In this document: positions 47,071 to 56,389 of the stretch, in pieces | How the letters are laid out: every line of letters starts with the position of its first letter | Numbering within the stretch: the stretch's first letter is position 1 | Assembly: GCA_023437305.1 (NCBI GenBank) | Contig: JAEZGN010000019.1 | Location: 12,259-76,258, forward strand | Origin: Bacteroidota bacterium | GTDB lineage: Bacteria > Bacteroidota > Bacteroidia > Bacteroidales > Dysgonomonadaceae | Length of the DNA: 64,000 nt | Direction of reading: 5' to 3' | Notes under the pieces: model-generated | Databases searched by the model: none | What the model was told of the DNA's origin: nothing | What the model saw: only the letters and a program-made list of their open reading frames with translations | Program-made: the position numbers and the translations under genes

Positions 47071-47661
47071 CTAGTTTTCTGAGGTTTTAAGTTCTTGTAT
47101 TATATTCGTTACCTGTTCGATCAATGATTTTGTGTTATCATTAACAATTACAAAGTCAGAAAGTTTAGCTTTTTCTTCATCCGACATCTGATTTTGTATA
47201 CGTTCCATCACCTTTTCTTTAGGAAGGTTGTCTCGTAACATTGTTCGCTCGATTCTTATGTCTAAAGGTGTATATACCATCAACACCTTATCCATCATTC
47301 GGTTAAATCCCGATTCAAAAAGGATAGCAGCTTCATGCGCTACAATGTCACATTGGGCATGTTTTTTTACCCATTCAATAAAATCACGTTCTACTTCGGG
47401 ATGAATAATTGCGTTTACTATTTCTAGTTTTTTCTTATCATTAAATATATGAGAAGCGAGCAAAGGCTTATTTAGTACTCCGCCGCTATATAATTCTTCT
47501 CCAAATAGATTAATTAGTTTTTCTCGAATTGTAGGAGATGTGGCAACTAACCTTTTACTTTCTACATCAGCAATGTAAACAGGCACACCACTAAGTGAAA
47601 ATATTTGGGAGACAGTTGATTTTCCACTGCCTATGCCACCGGTTATACCTAGTTTGATCAT
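47071..47661 (-). CDS. coaE: dephospho-CoA kinase CoaE
   Basis: A 196-residue P-loop kinase with GITGGIGSGKSTVSQIF at the N-terminus, the LID region (NLPKEKVMERIQNQM) and the CoA-binding pattern. It performs the last step of coenzyme A synthesis, adding phosphate to dephospho-CoA. It is 8 bases downstream of the YbbR gene and directly next to carbonic anhydrase, probably in one operon that starts at nusB. Confidence 0.96.
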   Translation of the reverse strand: MIKLGITGGIGSGKSTVSQIFSLSGVPVYIADVESKRLVATSPTIREKLINLFGEELYSGGVLNKPLLASHIFNDKKKLEIVNAIIHPEVERDFIEWVKKHAQCDIVAHEAAILFESGFNRMMDKVLMVYTPLDIRIERTMLRDNLPKEKVMERIQNQMSDEEKAKLSDFVIVNDNTKSLIEQVTNIIQELKTSEN

Positions 47662-47669
47662 AATTGTTA

Positions 47670-48656
47670 TTATTGTTCGAGTACAAACTCCACCTCTGAA
47701 GGTACAGGTGTCATTGTGCGTATATAATCAGGACTATCGGTTATACGTACTGGAATAGTTGCATCTTTCAACTCTTTTATATCGTTGTAGTCTATAGTAA
47801 CTTCAAAGTTACTACTGGTTATATTATCAGGTCTTCTCTTGCCTACAAAAAATTCAATTTTGACAGCGGACGGGAATAGTTTTATTTCCAGATTGCTCGG
47901 TAAATTGATGCAGGTAATAGGCACTTCCACTTCCTTTTTTATAAACTCATCGATTGGAATGTTCAATTCTACTTCACTAGGAACATATTTGACTCCTAAT
48001 ATAGGCTTCATCTTTATTTTTACTTTCTTTGCAGACTTGATATTCCTTAATGTATCAGATTCAGTGTAAGCAAAGAAAATTGTATCCAATGAAGCTTTAC
48101 TGCCGTATACCATAACAGAGTCCGGCTGGGTTATCAAGTCTCCGTCGAGCATATAGCCGGCATCAAGACTTACACTACCGTTAAAAATAACAGGTAACTT
48201 CTTGCTTCGCAATAATGCATATGAATATGATACCCGAGTAGGTGAGTAGCTGATTAGTTCGGATGTAACGAAAAGCTTTGAACGTATCAATTGCTCAAAA
48301 TTACGCCCTTGAATAACCTTGTCAGGTGAATTTTTGATAACCTCTCTGACATCAACCACCAGTGAGTCTTTACGTCTGGTCAGGTAATATCGGAATAGAG
48401 TAGCACCATCATCTTTGATTCGGGCATAAACCGTAGTTGGCAATTCATTCTCAAAAACGATGCTATCCGGTTCATTTATATATTTTACAGGTATAGCAAG
48501 GGTTGCCTCGTATTTTTGGCGATACACTTGCATCATCCAGAAAATAAAAGATAAAAGCACAAAAAACATGAAGGTCAAAATCTTTTTCCACCGAATTGTC
48601 TTGAAAAAAGCTTTGACCTTTTGTGCGAATATTTCCTTATCGTAAGTATCGCTCAT
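47670..48656 (-). CDS. YbbR-domain membrane-anchored protein
   Basis: A 328-residue protein with one transmembrane helix near residues 25-45 (ILTFMFFVLLSFIFWMMQV). YbbR-like repeats follow: PTTVYARIKDDGATLF, DLITQPDSVMVYGSKASLDTIFF and PIDEFIKKEVEVPITCINLPSNL. In other bacteria YbbR (CdaR) regulates the diadenylate cyclase CdaA. In Bacteroidetes its partner is not clear. It lies between yajC and coaE, a usual Bacteroidales order. Confidence 0.85.
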   Translation of the reverse strand: MSDTYDKEIFAQKVKAFFKTIRWKKILTFMFFVLLSFIFWMMQVYRQKYEATLAIPVKYINEPDSIVFENELPTTVYARIKDDGATLFRYYLTRRKDSLVVDVREVIKNSPDKVIQGRNFEQLIRSKLFVTSELISYSPTRVSYSYALLRSKKLPVIFNGSVSLDAGYMLDGDLITQPDSVMVYGSKASLDTIFFAYTESDTLRNIKSAKKVKIKMKPILGVKYVPSEVELNIPIDEFIKKEVEVPITCINLPSNLEIKLFPSAVKIEFFVGKRRPDNITSSNFEVTIDYNDIKELKDATIPVRITDSPDYIRTMTPVPSEVEFVLEQ

Positions 48657-48690
48657 AAGCTATACCCGGATATTTACCGTAATAAAAAAA

Positions 48691-49029
48691 TTATTGTTTC
48701 TTAGTATCTTCGGCTGAAACATATACAGAAGATTTTTCAATCTTAATTTTTACTCCCTCCGCTATTTCAAGAATAAAATATGTATCACCCACTTCTTTCA
48801 CTTTTCCGTGAACACCACCGGCTGTAACAACTTTGTCTCCTACCTTAATGGCGTTTCTGGCTTCTTGTAGAGCTTTTTGTTTCTTCTGCTGTGGTCTGAT
48901 CATAAAGAAGTACATGATTCCGAAGAGTAGTACCATCATAATAATCATGCCGGTACTTCCTCCTAATAAACCTCCGGCAGGAGCAGCTCCACCATCTGCA
49001 GCTTGTAACAATACATTTAATAAAGTCAT
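48691..49029 (-). CDS. yajC: preprotein translocase accessory subunit YajC
   Basis: A 112-residue protein with one transmembrane helix (IIMMVLLFGIMYFFMIRPQQKKQKALQ) and the conserved KVGDKVVTAGGVHGKVKEV segment. YajC joins SecD/SecF in the Sec translocon. It lies between nusB and ybbR on the same strand, 119 bases after nusB. Confidence 0.95.
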   Translation of the reverse strand: MTLLNVLLQAADGGAAPAGGLLGGSTGMIIMMVLLFGIMYFFMIRPQQKKQKALQEARNAIKVGDKVVTAGGVHGKVKEVGDTYFILEIAEGVKIKIEKSSVYVSAEDTKKQ

Positions 49030-49148
49030 AATTGTTCTTTAATATTGATTTATATTATTCTTACTTCAGTTCCTTTTTTTGAATAAGTTTTTACAAATAT
49101 AAGTGAATATTTTGAAATAGGCTTTATGCGAAAATATGATAAATACTA

Positions 49149-50075
49149 TTATTTCTTAATTATCTTTTTTTCTTCTTTCAGCTCCTTTACAATTGCATCC
49201 AAAATTCCATTTATAAAAGAAGCACTCTTTATAGTACTATATGACTTCGCTATATCTATATATTCATTTAAAGAAACGCTAATCGGTATGGATGGGAATT
49301 CGATGATTTCAGCAATTGCTATCTGCATTATAACCATATCCATCAGGGCGATACGTTCCGATTCCCAATTCTTGGTATATTTATCAATCAGCTCTTTGTA
49401 TTCTTTTCCGTTGAATAAAGACTCTCTCAATAGTTTTACCGCAAATTCTTTATCGGTTTCATCCTTAAACATAGGAAGCAACTCTTGCTCTGTCCCTTTG
49501 CTTTCTTCAAAGCGTTTAATTGTTTTTAGAACAAAAGATTGAATAATTTCGATATCGTCGTTCCAGTAAAGACTTTCGTCCTCAAGGATAGAATACAAAT
49601 CTTCAGTCGTGCATATAATTTGTTTGAAAACTTTACGCCAAAACTCACGATCGTCATTATATTCTTGAGATTGACTTTCTGTATATTCTTTATATATGTC
49701 AGAGTTTAAGATATTATCCAATAGGTTGCGGATAAAGGCATCATGTTCTGCCCATGAGAAAGGCCTATCGTTCAGGTATTTTATCAGTTCTGTGTTTTGA
49801 CTGAGTTGAGATATGAATTTATTATTCAACAACTTTGTGTTTGGACTCATATCCTCTTTAGTGGGCAATAGTTTCGATTTGCGACTATCTACTCTCTGAG
49901 CATAAGTATTAGTCAACTCTACCATCAACGATAACAGATAAAAGTACAAATCATATGATTTTTGTAGGCTAAGCATTAACTCACTTTCTGCCTTTCTCAA
50001 ATCTGTGGTTTCACTATGACTGCATGAAAACAGTATTTGAACAACCCTGATACGAATAAGAACGCGATTTATCAT
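49149..50075 (-). CDS. nusB: transcription antitermination factor NusB
   Basis: A 308-residue Bacteroidetes-type NusB: an extra N-terminal helical region of about 160 residues, then the NusB core (FAVKLLRESLFNGKEYKELIDKYTKNWESERIALMDMVIMQIAIAEI and SVSLNEYIDIAKSYSTIKSASFINGILDAI). It binds boxA RNA with NusE in rRNA antitermination. It heads the leftward transcription unit nusB, yajC, ybbR, coaE. Confidence 0.93.
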   Translation of the reverse strand: MINRVLIRIRVVQILFSCSHSETTDLRKAESELMLSLQKSYDLYFYLLSLMVELTNTYAQRVDSRKSKLLPTKEDMSPNTKLLNNKFISQLSQNTELIKYLNDRPFSWAEHDAFIRNLLDNILNSDIYKEYTESQSQEYNDDREFWRKVFKQIICTTEDLYSILEDESLYWNDDIEIIQSFVLKTIKRFEESKGTEQELLPMFKDETDKEFAVKLLRESLFNGKEYKELIDKYTKNWESERIALMDMVIMQIAIAEIIEFPSIPISVSLNEYIDIAKSYSTIKSASFINGILDAIVKELKEEKKIIKK

Positions 50076-50194
50076 TTATATATAAAAATGTTTCAGGCTG
50101 CAAAAATACACATTTTTTTGTAATACAATAGTTTTTTTCTCCAACATCTTTCCTGATATAAAACGAAGGAGGATTTAGAATGAAAAATTAGAAT

Positions 50195-50202
50195 TATCTT
50201 TG
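50195..50202 (+). promoter_or_regulatory. probable -7 element before cmk
   Basis: TATCTTTG fits the Bacteroidetes TAnnTTTG -7 element, about 80 bases before the cmk start. The expected TTTG at -33 is weak (TTTA near 50174). Confidence 0.45.
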
Positions 50203-50282
50203 CCGTATCTTTATTAGGAATATAATTTATAACGAATCAACATAAACATTTATATTGCTTAGATGTTTAATAGAAGTAAGTA

Positions 50283-50975
50283 ATGAAAAAAATAGTTATC
50301 GCAATAGATGGGTTTTCATCAAATGGTAAGAGTACTATGGCCAAAAGTTTGGCAAGGGAGATCGGGTATATTTATATAGATAGTGGAGCCATGTATAGAG
50401 CTGTAACACTATATTGCATACAACATAATCTCTTTAATGGTGAAACGCTCGATGAAGAAAAATTGCGTAACGAAATAGAAAATATAAAGATACAGTTTCA
50501 CTTAAATAAAGATACAGGAACTCCTGAGACATATCTGAATGGACTGAATGTTGAAGGTCTGATACGCAGTATGGAGGTATCGTCAAAAGTAAGTATTGTG
50601 AGTGCAATTCCTTTTGTACGTCATGCCATGGTGGCCCTTCAACAAGAAATGGGTAAAGCTAAAGGAATTGTAATGGATGGAAGAGATATCGGAACTGTTG
50701 TTTTTCCTGATGCCGAGATGAAAGTTTTTGTGACTGCAAAAGCAGAAATTAGAGCTCAAAGACGCTTCGATGAATTGCAGTCGAAGGGTGATACGAAAAC
50801 GACATACGAAGAAGTGCTGGAAAATTTAAGAACCAGAGATCATATGGATCAGACGCGGGCAGAAAGCCCTTTAATCCAAGCGGATGACGCCATTCTTCTG
50901 GATAATTCATATATGACCATTGACGATCAGATGCAATGGTTGATACAAAAGTTCAAACAAATAACTACAAATTAA
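50283..50975 (+). CDS. cmk: cytidylate kinase Cmk
   Basis: A 230-residue P-loop kinase with IAIDGFSSNGKSTMAKSLA, the GAMYRAVTLYC nucleotide-binding motif and the DGRDIGTVVFPDAE segment. It phosphorylates CMP and dCMP with ATP. Its stop codon sits right against the ispH ATG, so the two are co-translated or at least co-transcribed, a common pair in Bacteroidetes. Confidence 0.96.
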   Translation: MKKIVIAIDGFSSNGKSTMAKSLAREIGYIYIDSGAMYRAVTLYCIQHNLFNGETLDEEKLRNEIENIKIQFHLNKDTGTPETYLNGLNVEGLIRSMEVSSKVSIVSAIPFVRHAMVALQQEMGKAKGIVMDGRDIGTVVFPDAEMKVFVTAKAEIRAQRRFDELQSKGDTKTTYEEVLENLRTRDHMDQTRAESPLIQADDAILLDNSYMTIDDQMQWLIQKFKQITTN

Positions 50976-51851
50976 ATGAGTAATATAGAAATAGATGCTA
51001 AGTCAGGTTTTTGCTTTGGGGTAGTTAATGCCATAAAGAAAGCAGAAGAAGAATTGGCCAAAGGAGGCATGCTTTATTGTTTAGGTGATATCGTGCATAA
51101 TAACCTAGAGGTAGACAGGTTGGAGAAACTTGGAATGAAGACTATTAATCATGAAGAGTTTGCCAAACTGAAAAATGCAAGAGTTTTACTTAGGGCTCAT
51201 GGCGAGCCACCGTCAACCTATCAAACGGCGAAAGAAAACAATATCGAGATCATAGATGCCTCATGTCCTGTTGTTTTACGTCTTCAGAAAAAGATACACG
51301 ACAAATATGACAGTGAAAAGGATAACAACACACAAATTGTTATTTATGGTAAAAACGGACATGCCGAAGTGAATGGACTATTGGGACAAACTGAATCGAG
51401 TGCTATCGTTATTGAGAAGAAAGAAGATCTCGAAAAACTCGATTTTTCTAAAAATATTTGTTTATTCTCTCAGACAACAAAACCTTTGGATGGATTTCAA
51501 GAGATAATTGATATTATTCAAGGCCGAATGACAGGGGATGCCAAATTTGAATTTTTTGATACTATTTGTCGTCAAGTATCAAACCGTATACCTAACATCA
51601 AAGAATTTGCTCTGAATAATGACATCATATTCTTTGTGGCAGGAGAGAAGAGCTCGAACGGGAAAGTCTTATTTGCCGAGTGTAAAAAATATAATCCTAA
51701 CTCTTATTTTATTACTACTCCATCAGACATAAATCCTGATCTAGTAAGTAAAACTGCCTCAATTGGTATTTGTGGTGCAACTTCGACTCCAAAATGGCAA
51801 ATGGAAGAAGTGGAAGCAAAAATAGAGGAAATAAGATCGGTGTTAATTTAA
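50976..51851 (+). CDS. ispH: 4-hydroxy-3-methylbut-2-enyl diphosphate reductase IspH
   Basis: A 291-residue iron-sulfur enzyme of the MEP isoprenoid pathway. It has the three cluster cysteines in FCFGVVNAIKKAEE, DASCPVV and DTICRQVSNR, and histidines in IVHNNLEV and RAHGEPP. It makes IPP and DMAPP. Start ATG is directly after the cmk stop. No unusual feature is seen. Confidence 0.96.
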   Translation: MSNIEIDAKSGFCFGVVNAIKKAEEELAKGGMLYCLGDIVHNNLEVDRLEKLGMKTINHEEFAKLKNARVLLRAHGEPPSTYQTAKENNIEIIDASCPVVLRLQKKIHDKYDSEKDNNTQIVIYGKNGHAEVNGLLGQTESSAIVIEKKEDLEKLDFSKNICLFSQTTKPLDGFQEIIDIIQGRMTGDAKFEFFDTICRQVSNRIPNIKEFALNNDIIFFVAGEKSSNGKVLFAECKKYNPNSYFITTPSDINPDLVSKTASIGICGATSTPKWQMEEVEAKIEEIRSVLI

Positions 51852-51947
51852 CCAAATTGGGTATCGGGATTAGCCTTATCAGTAAATTTATTCTTATTTT
51901 TGTAGTTAATTTTGAAAAAAGACTTTAAGAATAATATAAATAACATT

Positions 51948-52928
51948 ATGGCTAACATTAAGTGTATTGGTATCCTTACTTCCGGAGGCGATGCTCCGGG
52001 TATGAATGCAGCTATTCGTGCAGTAACTCGTTCAGCTATCTATAACGGAATAGAAGTTAAAGGTGTTATGCGTGGTTATAAGGGATTGGTATTTGATGAA
52101 ATTATACCATTCAAAACAAATAGTGTAAGTAATATTATACAGCAAGGAGGTACAATTCTTAAAACAGCTCGTTGTAAAGAATTTGAAACAACAGAAGGTC
52201 GTCAGACGGCATACGAAACACTTCAACGCGAGAATATTGACGCTTTGGTTGTTATAGGTGGTGATGGTTCGCTTACAGGAGCTCGTATTTTTGCACAAGA
52301 ATACAATTTTCCTATAGTTGGCCTTCCGGGAACTATTGATAACGACCTACAAGGTACAGACTTAACAATTGGCTATGATACAGCGTTGAATACAATCATG
52401 CAAGCTGTAGATAAAATTCGCGATACAGCCAGTTCTCACGAACGTTTGTTCTTTATTGAAGTGATGGGGCGTGAATGCGGTATTCTTGCACTTAATGGAG
52501 CTATTGCCTCCGGAGCAGAAGCTGCTATTATCCCCGAAAGGTCAATGCAACAAGACCAATTAGCAGATTTGATATCTAATGGATTTCGTAAAAGTAAAAA
52601 TAGTAGCCTTGTTCTTGTAACAGAGGGTGATATCACCGGTGGCGCAATGGCAATGGCCGAACGTGTGAAAAAAGAATTTCCTCAGTACGATGTACGAGTA
52701 ACTATTCTTGGGCATGTACAACGTGGAGGTTCTCCTACTGCTAACGACCGTATACTTGCGAGCCGAATGGGAGCTTCTGCAATCGATGCTCTACTTGATG
52801 GTCAACGTAATGTAATGATTGGTATTCAAAATGATGTAATAGTATATGTTCCATTTTCCAAGGCGATAAAAAAGAATAAACCAATTCAGCCGGATTTAGT
52901 AGAAACATTAAAAGTTCTTTCAATTTAG
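51948..52928 (+). CDS. pfkA: ATP-dependent 6-phosphofructokinase PfkA
   Basis: A 326-residue enzyme beginning at the ATG at 51948 (MANIKCIGILTSGGDAPGMN). An earlier in-frame TTG would add a non-conserved leader, so it is rejected. GGDGSLTGA and GLPGTIDNDLQGTD hold ATP- and F6P-binding residues, and the catalytic Asp is in PGTIDNDL. It catalyses fructose 6-phosphate to fructose 1,6-bisphosphate. TATTTTTG at 51895-51902 may be its -7 element. A strong terminator follows. Confidence 0.96.
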   Translation: MANIKCIGILTSGGDAPGMNAAIRAVTRSAIYNGIEVKGVMRGYKGLVFDEIIPFKTNSVSNIIQQGGTILKTARCKEFETTEGRQTAYETLQRENIDALVVIGGDGSLTGARIFAQEYNFPIVGLPGTIDNDLQGTDLTIGYDTALNTIMQAVDKIRDTASSHERLFFIEVMGRECGILALNGAIASGAEAAIIPERSMQQDQLADLISNGFRKSKNSSLVLVTEGDITGGAMAMAERVKKEFPQYDVRVTILGHVQRGGSPTANDRILASRMGASAIDALLDGQRNVMIGIQNDVIVYVPFSKAIKKNKPIQPDLVETLKVLSI

Positions 52929-52957
52929 AAAGAGAATAAAATATATAGATACTAAAT

Positions 52958-52999
52958 AAAAAACGACGAAATCATTATCCGATTTCGTCGTTTTTTTTG
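52958..52999. terminator. terminator between pfkA and CDF exporter genes
   Basis: Inverted repeat AACGACGAAATC (52962-52973) and GATTTCGTCGTT (52981-52992), flanked by A and T tracts on both sides, between convergent genes. Confidence 0.92.
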
Positions 53000-53027
53000 T
53001 TTGACTGTTTCCCTTTGTGAAAAATCT

Positions 53028-53960
53028 TTAATTACAAGAGTCTTCAGACAAACAAATATTCTTTCCTTCTAACTGAATTGTAGCATGCTTAATTCCAAAT
53101 TTTTCATGAATAGAGCGTTTAGCCTTATCAAGGATTAGGTCACGGTCAGTATTTGGTTTTACTATTAGATGAACTGTTAATACCGAAAACTCGGAAGTTA
53201 TCATCCATATATGTAAGTCATGTATATCTTCTATGCCTTCTATTGACTTCAACGCATTTACTACTTCATCAGAGTCTATCTCTGCCGGTTTAGCTTCCAT
53301 CAATATGTTAACAGATTCTTTAAGGACGTGCCATCCACTATACAGAACTAATAGTGAAACAATCATACTTGCTATTGGATCGGCTATATACCAGCCAAAC
53401 AACATGATGAGTATTGCTGCAGCTATAGCCCCAACAGAACCTAACAAATCACCTATAACATGCAGAAAAGCACTTCTTATATTTAAGTTTTCTTTGGTCG
53501 AACCTTGTGAATGCAGGATATATGCGACAATTATATTAATAATAAGCCCAATGACTGATATGATCATCATACCCGGGCCTATCACATGAGGAGGTTCTGA
53601 AAGCCGATGTATCGCCTCTTTGAATATAAAAACAGAAATTAGGACGAGGACAATGCCATTTAATAAAGCCGCAAGGATTTCAAAACGTTTATATCCATAT
53701 GTTTTGGATGGGGTTGCAGCTCTGGATCCGAAAATAAGAGCACTTAAACTTAAACCTAGCGCAACAGCATCACTTAACATATGTCCTGCATCGGATATTA
53801 AAGCTAAGCTATTCGTTAAATACCCTCCAATAAATTCAACAAACATGAATCCGGCTATCAGCAAGAAACTAATCGTTAAAGCTTTCTTATTGGCATTGTG
53901 TGCATGGCTATGCCCACTATGTGAATGTTGGTGGTTGTTATGATTATGATCGTGTTTCAT
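53028..53960 (-). CDS. cation diffusion facilitator (CDF) metal exporter
   Basis: A 310-residue inner-membrane protein with His-rich N-terminus (HDHNHNNHQHSHSGHSHAH), six transmembrane helices and the CDF signature LISDAGHMLSDAVALGLS, carrying the HxxxD-type zinc site. The cytosolic C-terminal domain holds DIHDLHIWMITSEFSVLTVHL. Related CzcD/ZitB proteins expel zinc (also cobalt or cadmium) with protons. It is downstream of rho but separated by rho's terminator. Confidence 0.93.
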   Translation of the reverse strand: MKHDHNHNNHQHSHSGHSHAHNANKKALTISFLLIAGFMFVEFIGGYLTNSLALISDAGHMLSDAVALGLSLSALIFGSRAATPSKTYGYKRFEILAALLNGIVLVLISVFIFKEAIHRLSEPPHVIGPGMMIISVIGLIINIIVAYILHSQGSTKENLNIRSAFLHVIGDLLGSVGAIAAAILIMLFGWYIADPIASMIVSLLVLYSGWHVLKESVNILMEAKPAEIDSDEVVNALKSIEGIEDIHDLHIWMITSEFSVLTVHLIVKPNTDRDLILDKAKRSIHEKFGIKHATIQLEGKNICLSEDSCN

Positions 53961-53982
53961 ACGTTCTTATTTAGAATTATTT

Positions 53983-54028
53983 AAAATAAAAAAGCAAGGG
54001 TAAAGTTACTTCTTTTTCCCTTGCTTCC
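53983..54028 (-). terminator. rho gene terminator
   Basis: Repeat AAGCAAGGG (53992-54000) and CCCTTGCTT (54018-54026). Read on the minus strand it is a stem-loop followed by a T-rich tail just after the rho stop at 54056. Confidence 0.85.
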
Positions 54029-54055
54029 GTTATTTAGAATTATAATTCTTCTTAC

Positions 54056-55894
54056 CTAGTCGTTCATTGAGATAAGGAATTCTTCATTGTTTATTGTTTT
54101 TCTTAGTCTTCCGTCAAGGAACTGCATTGCTTCTACTGAGTTCATATCAGATAGGAAGTTTCGAAGAACCCACATTCTGCTTAGAGTATCATTGCTGAGC
54201 AATAAGTCGTCTCTACGAGTACTTGACGCGATAATATCTACTGCAGGGAAGATACGCTTGTTAGATAACTTACGATCAAGCTGAAGCTCCATATTACCTG
54301 TACCTTTAAATTCTTCGAAGATAACATCATCCATTTTAGAACCGGTTTCAGTCAGTGCTGTCGCAATGATTGTAAGAGATCCCCCATTTTCGATATTACG
54401 TGCTGCCCCGAAGAAACGTTTTGGCTTATGTAATGCATTCGCGTCAACCCCCCCGGTTAATACTTTTCCTGATGCCGGTTGCACTGTATTGTATGCACGA
54501 GCCAGACGAGTGATAGAATCCAACAGGATAACCACGTCGTGTCCGCACTCTACCATACGTTTTGCTTTATTCAATACTATTTCGGCGATCTTCACGTGAC
54601 GATCTGCCGGTTCGTCAAAAGTAGATGCTATAACTTCAGCATTTACACTGCGTTCCATATCGGTAACCTCCTCAGGGCGTTCATCAATCAGAAGAACGAT
54701 CATGTATACCTCAGGATGGTTATCTGCAATCGCATTTGCTATATCTTTTAGCAATGTTGTTTTACCGGTCTTCGGTTGAGCAACAATTAAACCACGCTGT
54801 CCTTTACCAATCGGAGAGAATAGATCTACAACACGGCATGATAAATTATCATTACGTCCTTTTGTTAGCTTAAATTTCTCATCCGGGAATAACGGTTTCA
54901 AATGATCAAACGGAACGCGGTCACGAACTTCATCCGGTGTACGTCCATTTATTCTATCTACCTTAACTAGAGGGAAGAATTTTTCAGACTCTTTGGGTGG
55001 ACGTATTGGTCCTTCCACTATGTCTCCGGTTTTCAAGCCGAATAGGCGTATTTGAGATTGGGATATATATATATCATCAGGAGATGACATGTAATTATAG
55101 TCGGACGAACGAAGGAATCCGTACCCTTCCGACATGATCTCTAAAACACCTGTAGCTGACAATATTCCTTCAAAATCAAAAGATTTTTCCTGATTCTGAT
55201 TATTTTGTTTTTGATTCTGTTGATTACTTTGTTGCTGTGCCGGTTTATTTGTTTTAACAGGTGCTTCAGTTATAATTTCCACAGCAGGAACCTCTGCGTC
55301 AACTTCTAATGGAGAGAGAAGAGGTAATCCCGGAACAGGTTCTTCTGGTTGAGCTTCTCTTACTTTGTTAGAGCGAAAAACCAGTTGAGTCGGCTTTACA
55401 GCTGTTGGCTGTTGTTTTACATTGCTAACAGGCTTAGCTTCCTTCTCTTTTTCTTCCACTTTCTTCACTACCTCTTTTTGTGGAGCCTTTTCTTTTTCTT
55501 CAATGACTGCTTTCGGTTCATTTTTCTTTTCCACAACGGGAGCCTCTTTAGGTGTTACTTTTACCTGAGGTTTTGGCTCTTCTTTTTTAGGGGTGGCTTC
55601 AGCAGGTTTAGAGTCTTGTTCTGTTTTTTTCGCTTGCGGTTGGTTCTTTTGTTTTTCTTGTTTGTTCTTAGCTGCAGACTGAGATTTTCTTTGTTGTTGC
55701 TCTATCCGCTCTTCACTTTGATAGCTCTCAGAATTTTTATTTTTTGCTTCTAAGATAGCTTGTTCATCAAGAATTTTATAGATTAATTCATCTTTCTTAT
55801 AAGCATCAGGACGTCGTATCCCAAGCTCTTTTGCGATGGTTCTAAGTTCGATAGTGAGCTTCTCGTTAAGCTCAAGAATGTTGTATATACGCAT
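54056..55894 (-). CDS. rho: transcription termination factor Rho with long disordered insertion
   Basis: A 612-residue Rho, about 190 residues longer than E. coli Rho (419). Residues 1-50 are a Rho N-terminal SAP-like helical domain (MRIYNILELNEKLTIELR). Residues about 50-240 are a low-complexity Gln/Lys/Glu/Pro/Asn-rich stretch. Then come the RNA-binding cold-shock domain (GVLEIMSEGYGFLRSSDYNY) and the ATPase ring domain with Walker A PKTGKTTLLKD. Such insertions are typical of Bacteroidetes Rho, and in B. thetaiotaomicron the insertion is reported to promote condensate formation. Rho releases RNA at Rho-dependent terminators. Its promoter lies about 230 bases upstream. Confidence 0.96.
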   Translation of the reverse strand: MRIYNILELNEKLTIELRTIAKELGIRRPDAYKKDELIYKILDEQAILEAKNKNSESYQSEERIEQQQRKSQSAAKNKQEKQKNQPQAKKTEQDSKPAEATPKKEEPKPQVKVTPKEAPVVEKKNEPKAVIEEKEKAPQKEVVKKVEEKEKEAKPVSNVKQQPTAVKPTQLVFRSNKVREAQPEEPVPGLPLLSPLEVDAEVPAVEIITEAPVKTNKPAQQQSNQQNQKQNNQNQEKSFDFEGILSATGVLEIMSEGYGFLRSSDYNYMSSPDDIYISQSQIRLFGLKTGDIVEGPIRPPKESEKFFPLVKVDRINGRTPDEVRDRVPFDHLKPLFPDEKFKLTKGRNDNLSCRVVDLFSPIGKGQRGLIVAQPKTGKTTLLKDIANAIADNHPEVYMIVLLIDERPEEVTDMERSVNAEVIASTFDEPADRHVKIAEIVLNKAKRMVECGHDVVILLDSITRLARAYNTVQPASGKVLTGGVDANALHKPKRFFGAARNIENGGSLTIIATALTETGSKMDDVIFEEFKGTGNMELQLDRKLSNKRIFPAVDIIASSTRRDDLLLSNDTLSRMWVLRNFLSDMNSVEAMQFLDGRLRKTINNEEFLISMND

Positions 55895-56389
55895 GTATAT
55901 CTATATTAAAATATTGATTTTTGAGAATTTTTAATAAATTAGAGTAAAGCCTTTCTGTAAAACTTTATAATAATAACTTTAATGGAACTTAACTTTAGGG
56001 AGATAATAATTTAAGGTTATTATCTAAGATTTAAATAGTTAGTTTGTTGGCTGGCTATCTGTCGGGATGATATTCAACCCCTAATCATTTTTGTTTATGA
56101 GAGAAAATAAACATTTTATTTTTTAGCTAAACAAAGATAGATTTGCAATAAACCTGTGCAAAGATAATAAAAGAAATCAATTTTACAATATCTATCATCT
56201 TATTGTTTTTTCTATTTTCTTTATAATAAACATATATAAAATAGTTATAAATAGTAGAATATGAACATATATATGAGCAAGGGTGTTAATTAGGGACTAC
56301 AGTGTTGAAAAATCTTTATTGATTCTTTAATATAAAGATTTATCTTTGCTTCCCGTAAAATTATTAATATCATTAAACCCAATAGTAAC
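55895..56389. promoter_or_regulatory. divergent region with rho long leader and fhs promoter
   Basis: A 495-bp gene-free gap. The rho promoter is at 56132-56162 on the minus strand, leaving a leader of roughly 230 bases. For fhs, TATCTTTG at 56341-56348 is a good -7 element about 40 bases before the start, with a weak -33 match near 56317-56321. I see no hairpin with a T tract and no small ORF with support in the leader. Confidence 0.6.
56132..56162 (-). promoter_or_regulatory. rho promoter
   Basis: On the minus strand, TTTG (56162-56159) and TATCTTTG (56139-56132) are separated by exactly 19 bases, matching the Bacteroidetes -33/-7 consensus. The predicted transcription start is about 56125. 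Confidence 0.65.

Noticed and set aside
55349..55753. 134-codon plus-strand ORF rich in Phe and Leu
   Set aside because: It is the reverse strand of the Lys/Glu-rich low-complexity part of rho, which yields Phe/Leu codons by complement.
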